DNA of 64,000 bases from Gilvibacter sp. SZ-19 (GCF_002163875.1 NZ_CP019333.1:2176864-2240863), one strand, 5' to 3'. Counted from the stretch's first letter, positions 1-10,124 are shown. Program-made: numbers and translations. The notes: generated by a model not told the origin, from the sequence alone.

Positions 1-3000
1 GTTGGGAGGCGAATATAAGTTGTTGTCAAGTGATCAATGCGGTCTTTGACAGTTCAACACCTCCGGCCGCTGCAGATGGAACTATATCCGCAGCAGTAGG
101 GGAGAACATTACCTTTAACGGAAGTGCTGTTTTCTCTATGGACGGTACGGGAGCCACTTATGAGTGGGATTTCGGTGATGGAGCTACCGCATTTGGAACC
201 ACTGTAGTGCACGCTTATGCAGCTTCAGGAGCTTATCCTGTTACCTTAACGGTGACCGATGCAGCCGGCTGTACCAATAACGATGATATAGACATTACGG
301 CCCTTATAGGCTTTGGCGGTGCGGATCCAGGAAACTTATTTGTAGACGCTGGGCCAGACGTGACCTTAGATTGTGATGCTGGTGGAAGTGTGACCTTAGT
401 GGCGGATTTTCAAGAGATCTTCGAGACCTTTAGTACCGATTATACGGTTTCGCCAATTGTGTATAGCCCGCCTTTCCCTTTTGATGGCTTGGCAAATTCT
501 ATCGATATTACTTCGGATGATACGTGGTCTGCAGTTGATACACTGCCCTTTGACTTTTGTTTCTTCGGAGACTTGGAGCAAGAGTTCCAAGTAGGCTCTA
601 ATGGGGTTATTCGCTTTGATGTGGACCCAGGAGATGCCTCGAACGGTTGGGCCTTTTCTGAGGACTTGCCTAATAATACCAATCCTACCTTAGGCGAGGC
701 AAATGTTTTTACTCCAGTACATGATATTCACCCGGGGATCAACCCTGGTAACGAGATTGGATATGAAGTACTCGGCACCTATCCGAACCGTGCATTAGTG
801 GTTTCTTTCTATGAGGTTGCGATGTTCTCAGGAACTTGTAATGACTTGCTGGCAACCCATATGGCGGTGTTTTATGAATTCTCGAACATCATTGACATCT
901 ACATTCAAGATAAACCGGTCTGTCCTACATGGAATAGCGGAAATGCCGCCGTCGGAATTCAAAATAACGACGGAGACTTGGCCTATGTGCCACCAGGCCG
1001 AAATACTTCAGATTCTCCTTGGACAACTACTAACGAGGCATGGCGATTCGCGCCAGCTGGAGCTCCGTCTTATGTGTTTGAATGGTTAGACGACACTGGA
1101 GCGGTAGTTGGTATTTCTCCAACACTTACGGTTTCTCCAACAGTAACCACCACTTATACAGCTCGCGTCACTTATACCAACACCTGTAATGGTGAGATTG
1201 TGGTGCTTGAAGATGAGGTCATAGTTACCGTAGACACTCCGTTTACTGTGGATCTTGGCCCAGACATGAGCGTTTGTGATGGCGGGCCGATCATTTTAGA
1301 TGCAGATCCAGGCGTGCCTGGAGTGACTTACGAATGGTATCAAGACGGAACCTTGTTGCCAGGTGAGACCGCTTCCACCTATACAGCTACCACTTCTGGT
1401 ACCTATCGTGTTATTGTTTCCGACGGTAGTTGTGATGCTGGCGATGACATTACCCTAATTATTGGAACTACACCCGTCCCTGGAACCCCAGATCCTTTAG
1501 AGATCTGTGACTTCCCTTTTGATGGTTTTGCTGAGTTTACGCTAACCGACGCAGATGCCCAGATCATTGATGGTGGTACAGGTTTAGTGGTGCGTTATTA
1601 CGAAACCTTGGCCTTGGCAGATGTAGGAGATCCTGCTGATGCTTTAATTAGTCCGTATACGAACACCTCAGATCCGCAGACAGTCTATGCACGCTTGGAA
1701 GAGTCTGCCTCTGGCTGTTATGCTACCGTAGAGCTAGTTCTCGACGTATTGGATGGCCCGGTTGTGAACGATCCGATTCCGGACTATGTGTTGTGTGATG
1801 ATCCTTCTAACGATGGCATAGCACTCTTTGACCTTACAACCATGGAGCCGCTTATCTCTCCGGCACCAGCAGGAGTGATCTTTACCTATCACGAAACTGC
1901 GGCAGACGCGGCAGCAGGAACAGCACCTATAGCTACACCAACTGCTTATAACAACATTTCCAACCCGCAGACCATCTATGTGCGTCTAGAAAGTACAGAT
2001 GGATGTATCAGCGTAGGTGAGTTCAATTTGGTGGTTGATCCGGTGCCGGTCTTTGTAGATCCAACTCCTTACATTCTTTGTGACGATGGTGTTGCCGACG
2101 GATTCACCGAGTTTGACCTAACCGTTAAGATCCCAGAGATTACTGGTGGAGCTGTGGATCTTGCTGTAAGTTTTTATTTGACACTGGCAGATGCTGATGC
2201 AGGCGCGCCAGCCTTACCAACCAACTACACAAACGTAACCAACCCTCAGACCATCTATGTACGGGTGGAATCTATTACAACAGGGTGTTATGATACAACC
2301 ACCTTAGAGTTAGAAGTATTAGATGCTCCGGCTGCTGTTACTCCAACACCTTTGGAGTATTGTGATCCTGATAACGATGGCTTCGGAGTCTTTACTTTAG
2401 AAGATGCAACGCTCGAGATAACCGGAGGAGATCCAGACGTTGTGGTTACCTATCACGAGACCTTTGCAGACGCTACCAACGGCGTATTGCCATTAACGAG
2501 TCCGTATAACAACATTGTATTTGGTACACAAACGGTATATGCACGTGTTGCCAATGCAGTTACCACAGGAGACGAGTGTTTCGTGATCGTGGAACTCCAA
2601 CTGATCGTCTTAGACACGCCACAGATCGTAGATCCGGAGCCGTTACTGGCCTGTGACGACAACGACGATGGCATAGTGGTGTTTGACCTAACGGTGAAGG
2701 CCCCAGAGATCTTGGACGGCTTGGACCCTGCGGACTATACGGTAGAATACTATGAGGATGCGGCCTTCACTTCGCTGATCGCTCCTGCTACGGCCTATAC
2801 GAACTTGACCAACCCACAGACGGTCTTTGTATTGGTTACCGACAACACGAATTTGTGTACGGCAACCACGACCTTAGAGCTGATTGTAAACTTCCCACCG
2901 GAGGTTTTCCCACCGGCGCCTTTGGAGCTTTGTGATGTGAACAATCCGGGCGATGAGGTTGAGGAGTTTGACTTGGAGTTGGCTACCCCAGAGATCACAG

Positions 3001-5717
3001 GAGGCGACACTTCTTTGATAGTGACCTACCACGAGACTGCGGCGGATGCAGACACGGGAGACAACCCACTTACGAGTCCCTACACCAACACGAGCAACCC
3101 ACAGACGATCTACGTACGGGTGGAGGATCCAGACACGGGCTGTTTTGTAAGCGATGTGGTTACCTTAGACTTACGCGTAAACCCACAACCGAGTCCAACC
3201 CCAGATCCTACTCCAATAGAGATCTGTGATGCGGACAACGACGGTTTTGTAGACAATTTTATACTCACCGATAGAGATGTAGAGATCATTAACGGGGAGC
3301 CGGATGTAGTGGTGAGCTACCACGAGACCTTGGCAGACGCGCAGGCCGATCTGTTCCCACTTAGCTCGCCCTATGCGAACATTGTGGCCTACAGCCAGAT
3401 CGTATACGCTAGAGTAGAAAACACCCTAACAGGCTGCTTTACCATTGTAGAGCTAGAGCTTATTGTACTGAACTCCCCAGAGCTACCTCTGGAGATCGAA
3501 GACTATGTGATCTGTGACGACGACGATGACGGCATCGCGGTGTTTGATCTAACCACCAAGGATCCGGAGATCTACGGCAGCCAAGACCCAGCGACGCTGG
3601 ATCTGAGCTATCACCTAAGCGAGGCAGATGCCTTGGCCGGGGTGATGCCAATAGTAACGCCAGCGGCCTTTGTGAACACGACCAATCCGCAGACGATCTG
3701 GGTACGCTTATTTGACCCAGTAACGGGCTGCGCTAGTGTGGGTAGCTTTGAGCTGATTGTGAGCTTGCCACCGGTTATAGCAGCGCCAGGCGATCTGGAT
3801 GCTCTGGAGCGTTGTGATGATGAGACTGCAGACGGTTTTGCAAGTTTTGATCTGACTCAGGCAGAAGACGACATTACCCTAGGAGCTCCAGGCTTACTGG
3901 TACAGTACTACACCACAGAGATGGACGCTCAAGACGATACCAACGCCATTGACCCTGCTACGGACTACACCAACACGGTGAACCCACAGACGATCTGGGT
4001 ACGAGTAACGGACGGGGACACGGGCTGTGTGTCGTTCACTACCTTAACGATACGGGTATTGCCTAATCCATCACCGAACACGGATCCAGATCCGATAGAG
4101 GTGTGTGATGAAGTAACGGTAGGCGATGGGATAGAGGTTATAGACCTAACCCAAAGAGAGGCAGAGATCATAGGCGGAGAGCCAGGAGTATCGGCGAGTT
4201 ATTATGAAACTGAGGCCGATGCTAGGATAGGCGATCCACTCTTGGCCATAGCCGATCCGACGGCCTATAGCAATATAGAGACACCACAGATCATCTGGGT
4301 ACGCATTACCAATGATACCACAGGCTGCTTTACCTTGGTAGAGTTACCGATTATAGTGCACCCACTACCGGAGGCTCCGGAGGTGAGTGATTATATCATC
4401 TGTGAGGTAGCCACCGACGGGGTAGCGACCTTTGATCTAAACACGAAGATCCCAGAGATCCTAGGCGGACAAGATCCTACAGACTTACAGGTGAGCTTCC
4501 ACGAGGTAGAGGCCGATGCCGATGCAGGCATCAACGCCATTGCCACGCCAGAGGCCTTTGTGAATGTGACCAACCCACAGACGATCTATGTACGCATTAC
4601 CAATACGGTAACGGGCTGTTACTCGGCCACGCAGAGCTTTAACATCGAGGTTAGAGAAGGCGCCACGGCCACTGCGCCGGCCGCAGTGTACCGCATTTGT
4701 GATAATGTAGGCGATGGCACGGACGGCATCGGAGAGTTTACTCTCTCTACCCAAGATGCAGAGATACTGGGCGGACAAGATCCGGTGATCTATGTGGTTA
4801 GCTACCACGCCAGTGATGCAGACGCCACTACGGGAGACAATGCACTACCGGACAGTTATATCAACACAGAGAACCCACAGGTGATCTGGGCCCGAGTGAC
4901 CAATACGGACACGGGCTGTTTTGCCATCACCACACTCACCCTAGAGGTATCACCACTACCGGTGATCAGCTTGGAGGACAGTTACAGACTGTGTGTGGAT
5001 GAGTTTGGCAATCCGATCCAGAACGAATCGGGCGAAGCTTCACCACCGGTACTAAACACGGGTCTTAGTGATCTGGACTATACTTTTGAGTGGTTCTTAA
5101 ACGGCAATCCATTGCCAGAGACCACTTCGAGCATTGTAGCCAGAGCAGGAGGAACCTATACGGTTATTGCAACGGAGACCACCAGCGGCTTGGGATGTAG
5201 TGCAGAGGCCTCGACCACGGTAACGGTATCCTCGCCACCGACCACATTCAGTGCCGAGGTGATCACCAACGCCTTTGCAGACGATCATCAGATCCAGGCG
5301 GAGGCTAGCGGACTGGGCGTGTACTTCTTCCAGTTGGATGACGGACCGCTTCAGGAGAGTGGTTTGTTCACCAATGTGAGCCCTGGAGATCATATAGTAA
5401 CCATAGTGGATCAGAACGGATGTGGAAGCGTGAGTATCCCGGTGGGCGTGATCGACTATCCGCTGTTCTTCACCCCGAACCAAGACGGCTATCACGATAC
5501 GTGGAACATCATAGGAATAGCGAGCAATCCGACGGCGCAGATCTACATCTACGATCGCTTCGGGAAACTGCTCAAGCAGCTGAGTCCACTGGGTCCAGGC
5601 TGGGATGGAACCTATAACGGAAACCCGATGCCATCTAGCGACTACTGGTTCCAGGTGATCTATGATGAAGACGAAGTTGAAAAAGAATTTAGAGGACACT
5701 TCACCTTAAAACGATAA
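1..5717 (+). CDS. Giant T9SS type B sorting-domain protein, 5' end missing
   Basis: The frame is open from base 3 to the TAA at 5717, so the gene begins before the window; the GTG at base 30 is only an internal codon. A PKD-like domain (motif YEWDFGDG) lies near bases 95-275. It is followed by a Cys-containing globular region (about 350-1060) and two Ig-like units. Twelve tandem repeats of about 97 residues fill roughly 1470-4965; each has an Asp-rich CD-x-D-x-DG loop, a YHETxADA-like segment, NPQTIYVRV and TGC. An Ig-like unit and a SprB-like unit precede the C-terminal gliding-motility-type (CHU_C, type B) sorting domain, seen as FFTPNQDGYHDTWNI. The family is exported through the outer membrane by T9SS and stays at the surface or is released. 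An adhesin role is inferred. The DxDxDG loops suggest calcium binding, which is also inference. Confidence 0.9.
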   Translation, partial: WEANISCCQVINAVFDSSTPPAAADGTISAAVGENITFNGSAVFSMDGTGATYEWDFGDGATAFGTTVVHAYAASGAYPVTLTVTDAAGCTNNDDIDITALIGFGGADPGNLFVDAGPDVTLDCDAGGSVTLVADFQEIFETFSTDYTVSPIVYSPPFPFDGLANSIDITSDDTWSAVDTLPFDFCFFGDLEQEFQVGSNGVIRFDVDPGDASNGWAFSEDLPNNTNPTLGEANVFTPVHDIHPGINPGNEIGYEVLGTYPNRALVVSFYEVAMFSGTCNDLLATHMAVFYEFSNIIDIYIQDKPVCPTWNSGNAAVGIQNNDGDLAYVPPGRNTSDSPWTTTNEAWRFAPAGAPSYVFEWLDDTGAVVGISPTLTVSPTVTTTYTARVTYTNTCNGEIVVLEDEVIVTVDTPFTVDLGPDMSVCDGGPIILDADPGVPGVTYEWYQDGTLLPGETASTYTATTSGTYRVIVSDGSCDAGDDITLIIGTTPVPGTPDPLEICDFPFDGFAEFTLTDADAQIIDGGTGLVVRYYETLALADVGDPADALISPYTNTSDPQTVYARLEESASGCYATVELVLDVLDGPVVNDPIPDYVLCDDPSNDGIALFDLTTMEPLISPAPAGVIFTYHETAADAAAGTAPIATPTAYNNISNPQTIYVRLESTDGCISVGEFNLVVDPVPVFVDPTPYILCDDGVADGFTEFDLTVKIPEITGGAVDLAVSFYLTLADADAGAPALPTNYTNVTNPQTIYVRVESITTGCYDTTTLELEVLDAPAAVTPTPLEYCDPDNDGFGVFTLEDATLEITGGDPDVVVTYHETFADATNGVLPLTSPYNNIVFGTQTVYARVANAVTTGDECFVIVELQLIVLDTPQIVDPEPLLACDDNDDGIVVFDLTVKAPEILDGLDPADYTVEYYEDAAFTSLIAPATAYTNLTNPQTVFVLVTDNTNLCTATTTLELIVNFPPEVFPPAPLELCDVNNPGDEVEEFDLELATPEITGGDTSLIVTYHETAADADTGDNPLTSPYTNTSNPQTIYVRVEDPDTGCFVSDVVTLDLRVNPQPSPTPDPTPIEICDADNDGFVDNFILTDRDVEIINGEPDVVVSYHETLADAQADLFPLSSPYANIVAYSQIVYARVENTLTGCFTIVELELIVLNSPELPLEIEDYVICDDDDDGIAVFDLTTKDPEIYGSQDPATLDLSYHLSEADALAGVMPIVTPAAFVNTTNPQTIWVRLFDPVTGCASVGSFELIVSLPPVIAAPGDLDALERCDDETADGFASFDLTQAEDDITLGAPGLLVQYYTTEMDAQDDTNAIDPATDYTNTVNPQTIWVRVTDGDTGCVSFTTLTIRVLPNPSPNTDPDPIEVCDEVTVGDGIEVIDLTQREAEIIGGEPGVSASYYETEADARIGDPLLAIADPTAYSNIETPQIIWVRITNDTTGCFTLVELPIIVHPLPEAPEVSDYIICEVATDGVATFDLNTKIPEILGGQDPTDLQVSFHEVEADADAGINAIATPEAFVNVTNPQTIYVRITNTVTGCYSATQSFNIEVREGATATAPAAVYRICDNVGDGTDGIGEFTLSTQDAEILGGQDPVIYVVSYHASDADATTGDNALPDSYINTENPQVIWARVTNTDTGCFAITTLTLEVSPLPVISLEDSYRLCVDEFGNPIQNESGEASPPVLNTGLSDLDYTFEWFLNGNPLPETTSSIVARAGGTYTVIATETTSGLGCSAEASTTVTVSSPPTTFSAEVITNAFADDHQIQAEASGLGVYFFQLDDGPLQESGLFTNVSPGDHIVTIVDQNGCGSVSIPVGVIDYPLFFTPNQDGYHDTWNIIGIASNPTAQIYIYDRFGKLLKQLSPLGPGWDGTYNGNPMPSSDYWFQVIYDEDEVEKEFRGHFTLKR
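1470..4965 (+). repeat. Twelve in-frame 97-residue protein repeats
   Basis: About 3.5 kb of coding sequence made of 12 units of roughly 291 bp inside the giant T9SS protein. Units are diverged overall, but stretches encoding NPQTIYVR/NPQTIWVR and TGC recur nearly unchanged at the DNA level, mainly from 2.9 kb on. Recent expansion or recombination between units is plausible. Confidence 0.85.
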
Positions 5718-5721
5718 ATAA

Positions 5722-5750
5722 AAAAATCCCGCCAATCGGCGGGATTTTTA
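5722..5750. terminator. Bidirectional terminator between convergent genes
   Basis: A 9-bp stem AATCCCGCC/GGCGGGATT (5725-5733 with 5738-5746) has a 4-base loop. It is flanked by A-runs on the left and T-runs on the right, so it can act on both strands, for the giant T9SS gene and the FadL-type gene. Confidence 0.85.
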
Positions 5751-5769
5751 ATTTCGTTATAACATCGGC

Positions 5770-7287
5770 CTAGAAAAAGAATCCTAAACTCAAGGTGTAG
5801 ACATCCATTTGCTGATCGATGTTCGTAGGAGTAGTAAGTCCAGTTCCGTAGAGCGCCTCACTGCGATCTTGCTGCGCTGTAGCGTAACTCAAGTCTATCT
5901 TTACATTGTCTAGCGAATAACCTAATCCTAAAGAATAACCCGTTAGATCCCCCATTAAAGAAGTGTCTTCAAATGGGCTTTCTTCGAAACGGTAACCTCC
6001 TCTAAAGCTCCATTGGTTCACGCGGTACTCGCCACCCAAACGGTAAGAGGAAGCTGCCTTAAAGGTGTTCTCAATAAGTGCATTTTGAATATTAAAGAAA
6101 GGATCATTCGTGGTGAATTGCATTTCTGTGAAATCCTTATAACCGTAATCAAAACTAACAAGACCTGCTTGTCCGAATAACAAAGCAGCGCTGGCCTTAA
6201 CTTGACCTGGTGTGCGCATGCGATAATCGGCAAAGATGTTTACCACTCTTGGGTCTACTACCTCGATGATAGTGCTGTTGTCATTCAAAATTCTTCTGGT
6301 CTCTATGCTTTGAGACGTTTCTTCTGAAAGTGTAAGCCAAGTAGGTGTATCGTAAGTAATACCTACTCTTAAAATATCTCCGAGTTTTGCAATTGCACCT
6401 ACTTGTGCAGAGAATCCTGAACCTAAGACCCAAAGATTTTCTTCAAACCCTATCTGATCTATAGCCGTATTGGCATTGTTGTTCGATTCGAACAAAAAGG
6501 TTGAACTTCTGTAATCGATAGCATGGGCGTTCAAGTTTACTCCTAAATACAGACTTTGCTTGTATTCGGTTGCGAGATTGAAGGTGTACTTTCCTTGATA
6601 ACCAGAATCTACACGGAAATGCTCCTGATTAAAACTCCCCGGTGCCACATTGGAAAAGTAGGCTGTATTTCCAGGTGTGTTCTCCACGGGATCAATAATA
6701 AAAGACTGAAAGCCTAAAAATGCCGATTGAGCAGCAGCTCCTTCTGTCTCACCTAAGAATTGATAGAGATCTGGAATAGATTCTCCGCCTTGCAACTGCA
6801 GGAGCTCCAAAGGCAAGCCTTCTGCCTGATTGAGAAAGAACTGATCTATCCCAATAGTATTGGTCCCGATACTCACTACCTCATTGTCAAAGTTGTTCTG
6901 CAGTTCGTAGTTAACTGCTATGGTAAACTTGCCCCAGTCGCTTTCATCGCTGCTGTTTCCAAAAACCCAAACAGCTCCGGCCTGGGTAATGGCCGCATCG
7001 ATATCGGCACTAGTATTGAAGGTATTTGAATACAAGATGTCGTTCTGACGATCTACCAATCCGCCAGAGGCAGACGCGTAGTTGTATAAGAACACCGCCG
7101 AACCAGCAGGGTTGAGCGCGACCCCTGATAGGTCGCCACCCAGGGCGCCAAAGGCACCACTCATGGCGTTGAATCTTGCTGTTCCGTAAACTGATTCCTG
7201 ACTGTACCTGAGTACGTCCGATATTCCTTGGGCATACAAATTGGGCATAAGGCCTCCCAAGATGAGTAGGTAAACTAACTTTCTCAT
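5770..7287 (-). CDS. OmpP1/FadL-family outer-membrane porin
   Basis: 505 residues with an N-terminal signal peptide ending near YAQ (residue 20). The mature start has the family pattern SVYGTARFNAMSGAFGALGGD followed by ALNPAGSA, the conserved NPAG segment of FadL/TodX proteins. Alternating amphipathic strands run to the end, and the C-terminal LGFFF fits the beta-barrel assembly signal. Members form 14-strand outer-membrane barrels that pass hydrophobic compounds such as fatty acids; the substrate here is unknown. It lies 37 bp downstream of the Gly/Trp-rich lipoprotein gene on the same strand, so the two are probably cotranscribed. The terminator at 5722-5750 ends the unit. Confidence 0.88.
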   Translation of the reverse strand: MRKLVYLLILGGLMPNLYAQGISDVLRYSQESVYGTARFNAMSGAFGALGGDLSGVALNPAGSAVFLYNYASASGGLVDRQNDILYSNTFNTSADIDAAITQAGAVWVFGNSSDESDWGKFTIAVNYELQNNFDNEVVSIGTNTIGIDQFFLNQAEGLPLELLQLQGGESIPDLYQFLGETEGAAAQSAFLGFQSFIIDPVENTPGNTAYFSNVAPGSFNQEHFRVDSGYQGKYTFNLATEYKQSLYLGVNLNAHAIDYRSSTFLFESNNNANTAIDQIGFEENLWVLGSGFSAQVGAIAKLGDILRVGITYDTPTWLTLSEETSQSIETRRILNDNSTIIEVVDPRVVNIFADYRMRTPGQVKASAALLFGQAGLVSFDYGYKDFTEMQFTTNDPFFNIQNALIENTFKAASSYRLGGEYRVNQWSFRGGYRFEESPFEDTSLMGDLTGYSLGLGYSLDNVKIDLSYATAQQDRSEALYGTGLTTPTNIDQQMDVYTLSLGFFF

Positions 7288-7324
7288 TGCGTTATTTTAT
7301 GGTAAGAATGATTGATGCTTGATT

Positions 7325-8473
7325 TTATCCGCGTCCGCCTCTGCGTCCACCGCCGCCTCTTGAGCCTCCGCCACCGCGAGAGCCTCCACTGCTGCGCATG
7401 CTGCCTCCGCTGCTTCTCATAGATCCGCTGCTACGACTTCTTGAGCCAGAGCTTCTCATAGATCCGCTGCTTCTGTTGCTGCGAGAACGATTGTTAAAGT
7501 TGCCCGAACGTGATCTGGTGTTGACATTCGGAGAACTTGAGCGCATATTTCCAGAGTTGCGACCACTGCTCATATTACGACTGTTACGTGTGCGAGAGTT
7601 GGTCATATTACCGCTAGATCGCGAACTCATATTGCTTGAGTTTCTGCGTGCGTTGGCTTGATTCACACGACGTGTAACTTCAGATCTACTATAAGAAGAG
7701 CGTCTGCTATTGGTCGCTGCTGTGCGATTTGCTGCCGCACTACCATAAGGTACGTTTCCGCGATAATCCGCTCTGCGGCCTCTGTTGTATGCATATCCAC
7801 GTCCGTATCCGTAGCCATTGTAATTCCAGTATCCATTACCCCAGCCCCAGCCGTAGCCAGCAGGCCAATACCATCCTGGTCCGTAGGCCCAAGCAGGTCC
7901 CCAAGCAGGTCCCCAGCCCCAGCCAAAGCCAGCGTTGAAGCCGTAGTTCCAGCCCCAGGCGCCCCAGCCGCCCCAGCCACCCCAACCAGGACCCCAGCCC
8001 CAGCGGTTAAATCCAGGACCCCAGCCCCAGCCAGCACCAAAGCCCCAGCCGCCCCAAGCGCCCCAGCCGTTGTCGTAAATGTTTACGGTAACATCGGTGG
8101 CGTTGGTTCCCCAAGGCCCGTAAGACTCTTGCTCTTCTTCAATAACGATGAGCCCGTCTTCCGTAATGGTCTCTGCGGAGGTATAACTGTCTATATCGGT
8201 AAAAATATCTGCCTGATCGGAGATATTGGAGATTTGGGCGCTCTTGGCCCCAAAGTATTGTTTGTAGTAGTTGCTATTGGCACTTTGATCTGCATTTGCA
8301 GTTTGCTCAGCGCCTGAATTGTCTGAAGGAACTCCCATTGTTCCGGTGGAGTAAATGCCGTCTTCAGAGTAGGATGCATTTTGGTAGGTTCCGCAGGAGG
8401 TCAAAAGCAGTCCGACAAGGCCGAGTAAAGACCAGTTGAAGGGCTTTTGCAGGAAGGAAGTAACTCTTTTCAT
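7325..8473 (-). CDS. Lipoprotein with Gly/Trp-rich and Arg/Ser-rich regions
   Basis: 382 residues. The N-terminus is a lipoprotein signal (LLTSC, acylated Cys27). An acidic region follows (residues 85-125), then a block of GWGxGWG-type repeats rich in Gly, Trp, Asn and Tyr (about 138-225), then a basic Ser/Arg/Asn/Gly tail ending in GGRRGGRG. I recognise no enzymatic domain. The composition suggests a disordered or sticky surface-layer protein; a role in the envelope is inferred from the lipobox only. It is upstream of the FadL-type gene in the same direction and divergent from proS. Long ORFs on the opposite strand here come from the biased composition and are not genes. Confidence 0.75.
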   Translation of the reverse strand: MKRVTSFLQKPFNWSLLGLVGLLLTSCGTYQNASYSEDGIYSTGTMGVPSDNSGAEQTANADQSANSNYYKQYFGAKSAQISNISDQADIFTDIDSYTSAETITEDGLIVIEEEQESYGPWGTNATDVTVNIYDNGWGAWGGWGFGAGWGWGPGFNRWGWGPGWGGWGGWGAWGWNYGFNAGFGWGWGPAWGPAWAYGPGWYWPAGYGWGWGNGYWNYNGYGYGRGYAYNRGRRADYRGNVPYGSAAANRTAATNSRRSSYSRSEVTRRVNQANARRNSSNMSSRSSGNMTNSRTRNSRNMSSGRNSGNMRSSSPNVNTRSRSGNFNNRSRSNRSSGSMRSSGSRSRSSGSMRSSGGSMRSSGGSRGGGGSRGGGGRRGGRG

Positions 8474-8489
8474 AGCAACATAGTTTTAA

Positions 8490-8520
8490 TTGTTGAACAT
8501 TATAAAATTAATTAGTTTTG
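8490..8520 (+). promoter_or_regulatory. Probable proS promoter (TTG-N20-TAGTTTTG)
   Basis: TTG at 8490-8492 and TAGTTTTG at 8513-8520 are 20 bp apart, matching the Bacteroidota promoter form TTG / TAnnTTTG with 19-21 bp spacing. Transcription should begin near 8527. Confidence 0.6.
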
Positions 8521-8573
8521 CCAAGATTAACTAATTGCTTAAAAAGGAGCAATTTCTATGCCAAACTCAGGAA

Positions 8574-10049
8574 ATGGGAAAGAATTTAACAAGTAGAAGC
8601 GAGGATTATTCCAAATGGTATAACGAGCTGGTAGTGAAGGCCGACTTGGCCGAAAACTCTGGTGTAAGAGGTTCGATGGTGATCAAACCCTACGGGTATG
8701 CTATTTGGGAGCGTATGCAGGCAGAACTGGATCGCATGTTTAAAGAAACCGGTCATAAGAATGCTTATTTCCCGCTTTTTATCCCTAAATCCTATTTTTC
8801 TAAGGAGGCGAGCCACGTAGATGGTTTTGCCAAGGAATGCGCTGTAGTTACGCATTACAGACTAAAGAATGCTGAGGACGGCAGCGGAATCGTGGTAGAT
8901 CCAGATGCGAAGTTAGAAGAAGAGTTGATCGTTAGACCGACCTCTGAGACCATTATTTGGGATACTTATCGGAAGTGGATACAATCTTATCGCGATCTTC
9001 CAATTTTGGTAAACCAGTGGGCCAATGTGGTGCGTTGGGAAATGCGTACGCGCTTGTTTTTGCGTACTGCGGAGTTTTTATGGCAAGAAGGTCACACAGC
9101 ACACGCCACCAAAGAAGAGGCGATTGCAGAGGCCGAGCAAATGATGCATGTCTATGCAGAGTTTGCAGAGAAATATATGGCCGTACCGGTAGTTAAGGGA
9201 ACCAAAACCGAAAGCGAACGTTTTGCTGGAGCTTTAGAGACCTACTGTATCGAAGCCTTGATGCAAGACGGTAAGGCCTTACAAGCTGGAACTTCTCACT
9301 TCTTAGGGCAAAACTTTGCCAAGGCCTTTGATGTGCAGTTTACCTCTAAAGAAGGCAAGCTAGAGCATGTGTGGGCAACTTCTTGGGGAGTGTCTACCCG
9401 TCTTATGGGAGCCTTGATTATGACCCATTCGGATGATAACGGTTTGATCTTGCCTCCATCGTTAGCGCCAGATCAGGTAGTTATTGTTCCTATTTATAAA
9501 GGAGAAGAGCAATTGGCGGCCGTGAGCGAGGTAGCCAATAAATTAAAAGCAGATCTTAAAGCTGCAGGAGTTCGGGTGCATTATGACGATAGAGATACCC
9601 ACAGACCAGGCTGGAAGTTCAGCGAATACGAACTTAAAGGAGTTCCTGTTCGTATTGCCATTGGACCTAAAGATATGGAGAACGGTACGGTAGAGATCGC
9701 GCGTAGAGATATCTTTAAGAAACAGATCATTGCCAACGATCAGGTGGTAGGTACAGTTACAGGCCTTTTGGAAGAGATCCAAAATGGGCTATTTGATCGT
9801 GCTGTGGCCTACAGAGCTGAACATACTACAGAAGTAAACAGTTATGAGGAGTTCAAAGAAGTACTTAATGGTAAAGGCGGATTCATTTCGGCCCATTGGG
9901 ACGGAACTTCTGAAACCGAAGAGCGTATAAAACAAGAAACCAAGGCAACCATTCGTTGTATTCCGTTGGATGCCAAAGAAGAAGCGGGTAGCTGTATTTA
10001 CAGCGGGAAGCCCTCTGCCAGAAGGGTTTTGTTTGCGAAAGCGTACTAG
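8574..10049 (+). CDS. proS: Proline--tRNA ligase (archaeal/eukaryotic-type)
   Basis: Charges tRNA-Pro with proline in the cytoplasm. From the ATG at 8574 it is 491 residues, normal for the ProRS form that lacks the editing insertion and has a C-terminal extension. Visible features are the class II core ([14 protein letters not shown], then [12 protein letters not shown], then the motif 2 region [18 protein letters not shown]), the anticodon-binding domain ([11 protein letters not shown], about residue 300 on), and a C-terminal domain ending in the Tyr typical of this type (LFAKAY). The frame is open upstream to a TTG at 8535, but [16 protein letters not shown] matches the expected start. A 12-codon ORF with its own AGGAG (8558-8596) overlaps this start out of frame. 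Confidence 0.95.
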   Translation: MGKNLTSRSEDYSKWYNELVVKADLAENSGVRGSMVIKPYGYAIWERMQAELDRMFKETGHKNAYFPLFIPKSYFSKEASHVDGFAKECAVVTHYRLKNAEDGSGIVVDPDAKLEEELIVRPTSETIIWDTYRKWIQSYRDLPILVNQWANVVRWEMRTRLFLRTAEFLWQEGHTAHATKEEAIAEAEQMMHVYAEFAEKYMAVPVVKGTKTESERFAGALETYCIEALMQDGKALQAGTSHFLGQNFAKAFDVQFTSKEGKLEHVWATSWGVSTRLMGALIMTHSDDNGLILPPSLAPDQVVIVPIYKGEEQLAAVSEVANKLKADLKAAGVRVHYDDRDTHRPGWKFSEYELKGVPVRIAIGPKDMENGTVEIARRDIFKKQIIANDQVVGTVTGLLEEIQNGLFDRAVAYRAEHTTEVNSYEEFKEVLNGKGGFISAHWDGTSETEERIKQETKATIRCIPLDAKEEAGSCIYSGKPSARRVLFAKAY

Positions 10050-10094
10050 GGAGGAAAAAATTTTCAGTTCCCTTGAAAAAAGTTTTGCATAATA

Positions 10095-10124
10095 TTGCGA
10101 CAATAAAAAATAGTTGTATTTTTG
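10095..10124 (+). promoter_or_regulatory. Promoter of tRNA-Glu/rpsT (TTG-N19-TATTTTTG)
   Basis: TTG at 10095-10097 and TATTTTTG at 10117-10124 with a 19-bp spacer, a full match to the Bacteroidota promoter form. It lies 21 bp before the tRNA-Glu. Confidence 0.75.

Noticed and set aside
5097-5699. 200-codon ORF antisense to the giant T9SS gene
   Set aside because: It mirrors the coding frame of the sorting-domain region, has no signal or family motif, and overlaps a well-supported gene entirely.
7398-8317. Several long ORFs on the plus strand and an alternative minus frame
   Set aside because: They arise from the repetitive Gly/Trp and Ser/Arg codons of the lipoprotein gene; the products are low-complexity Pro/Ala/Leu runs without start context.
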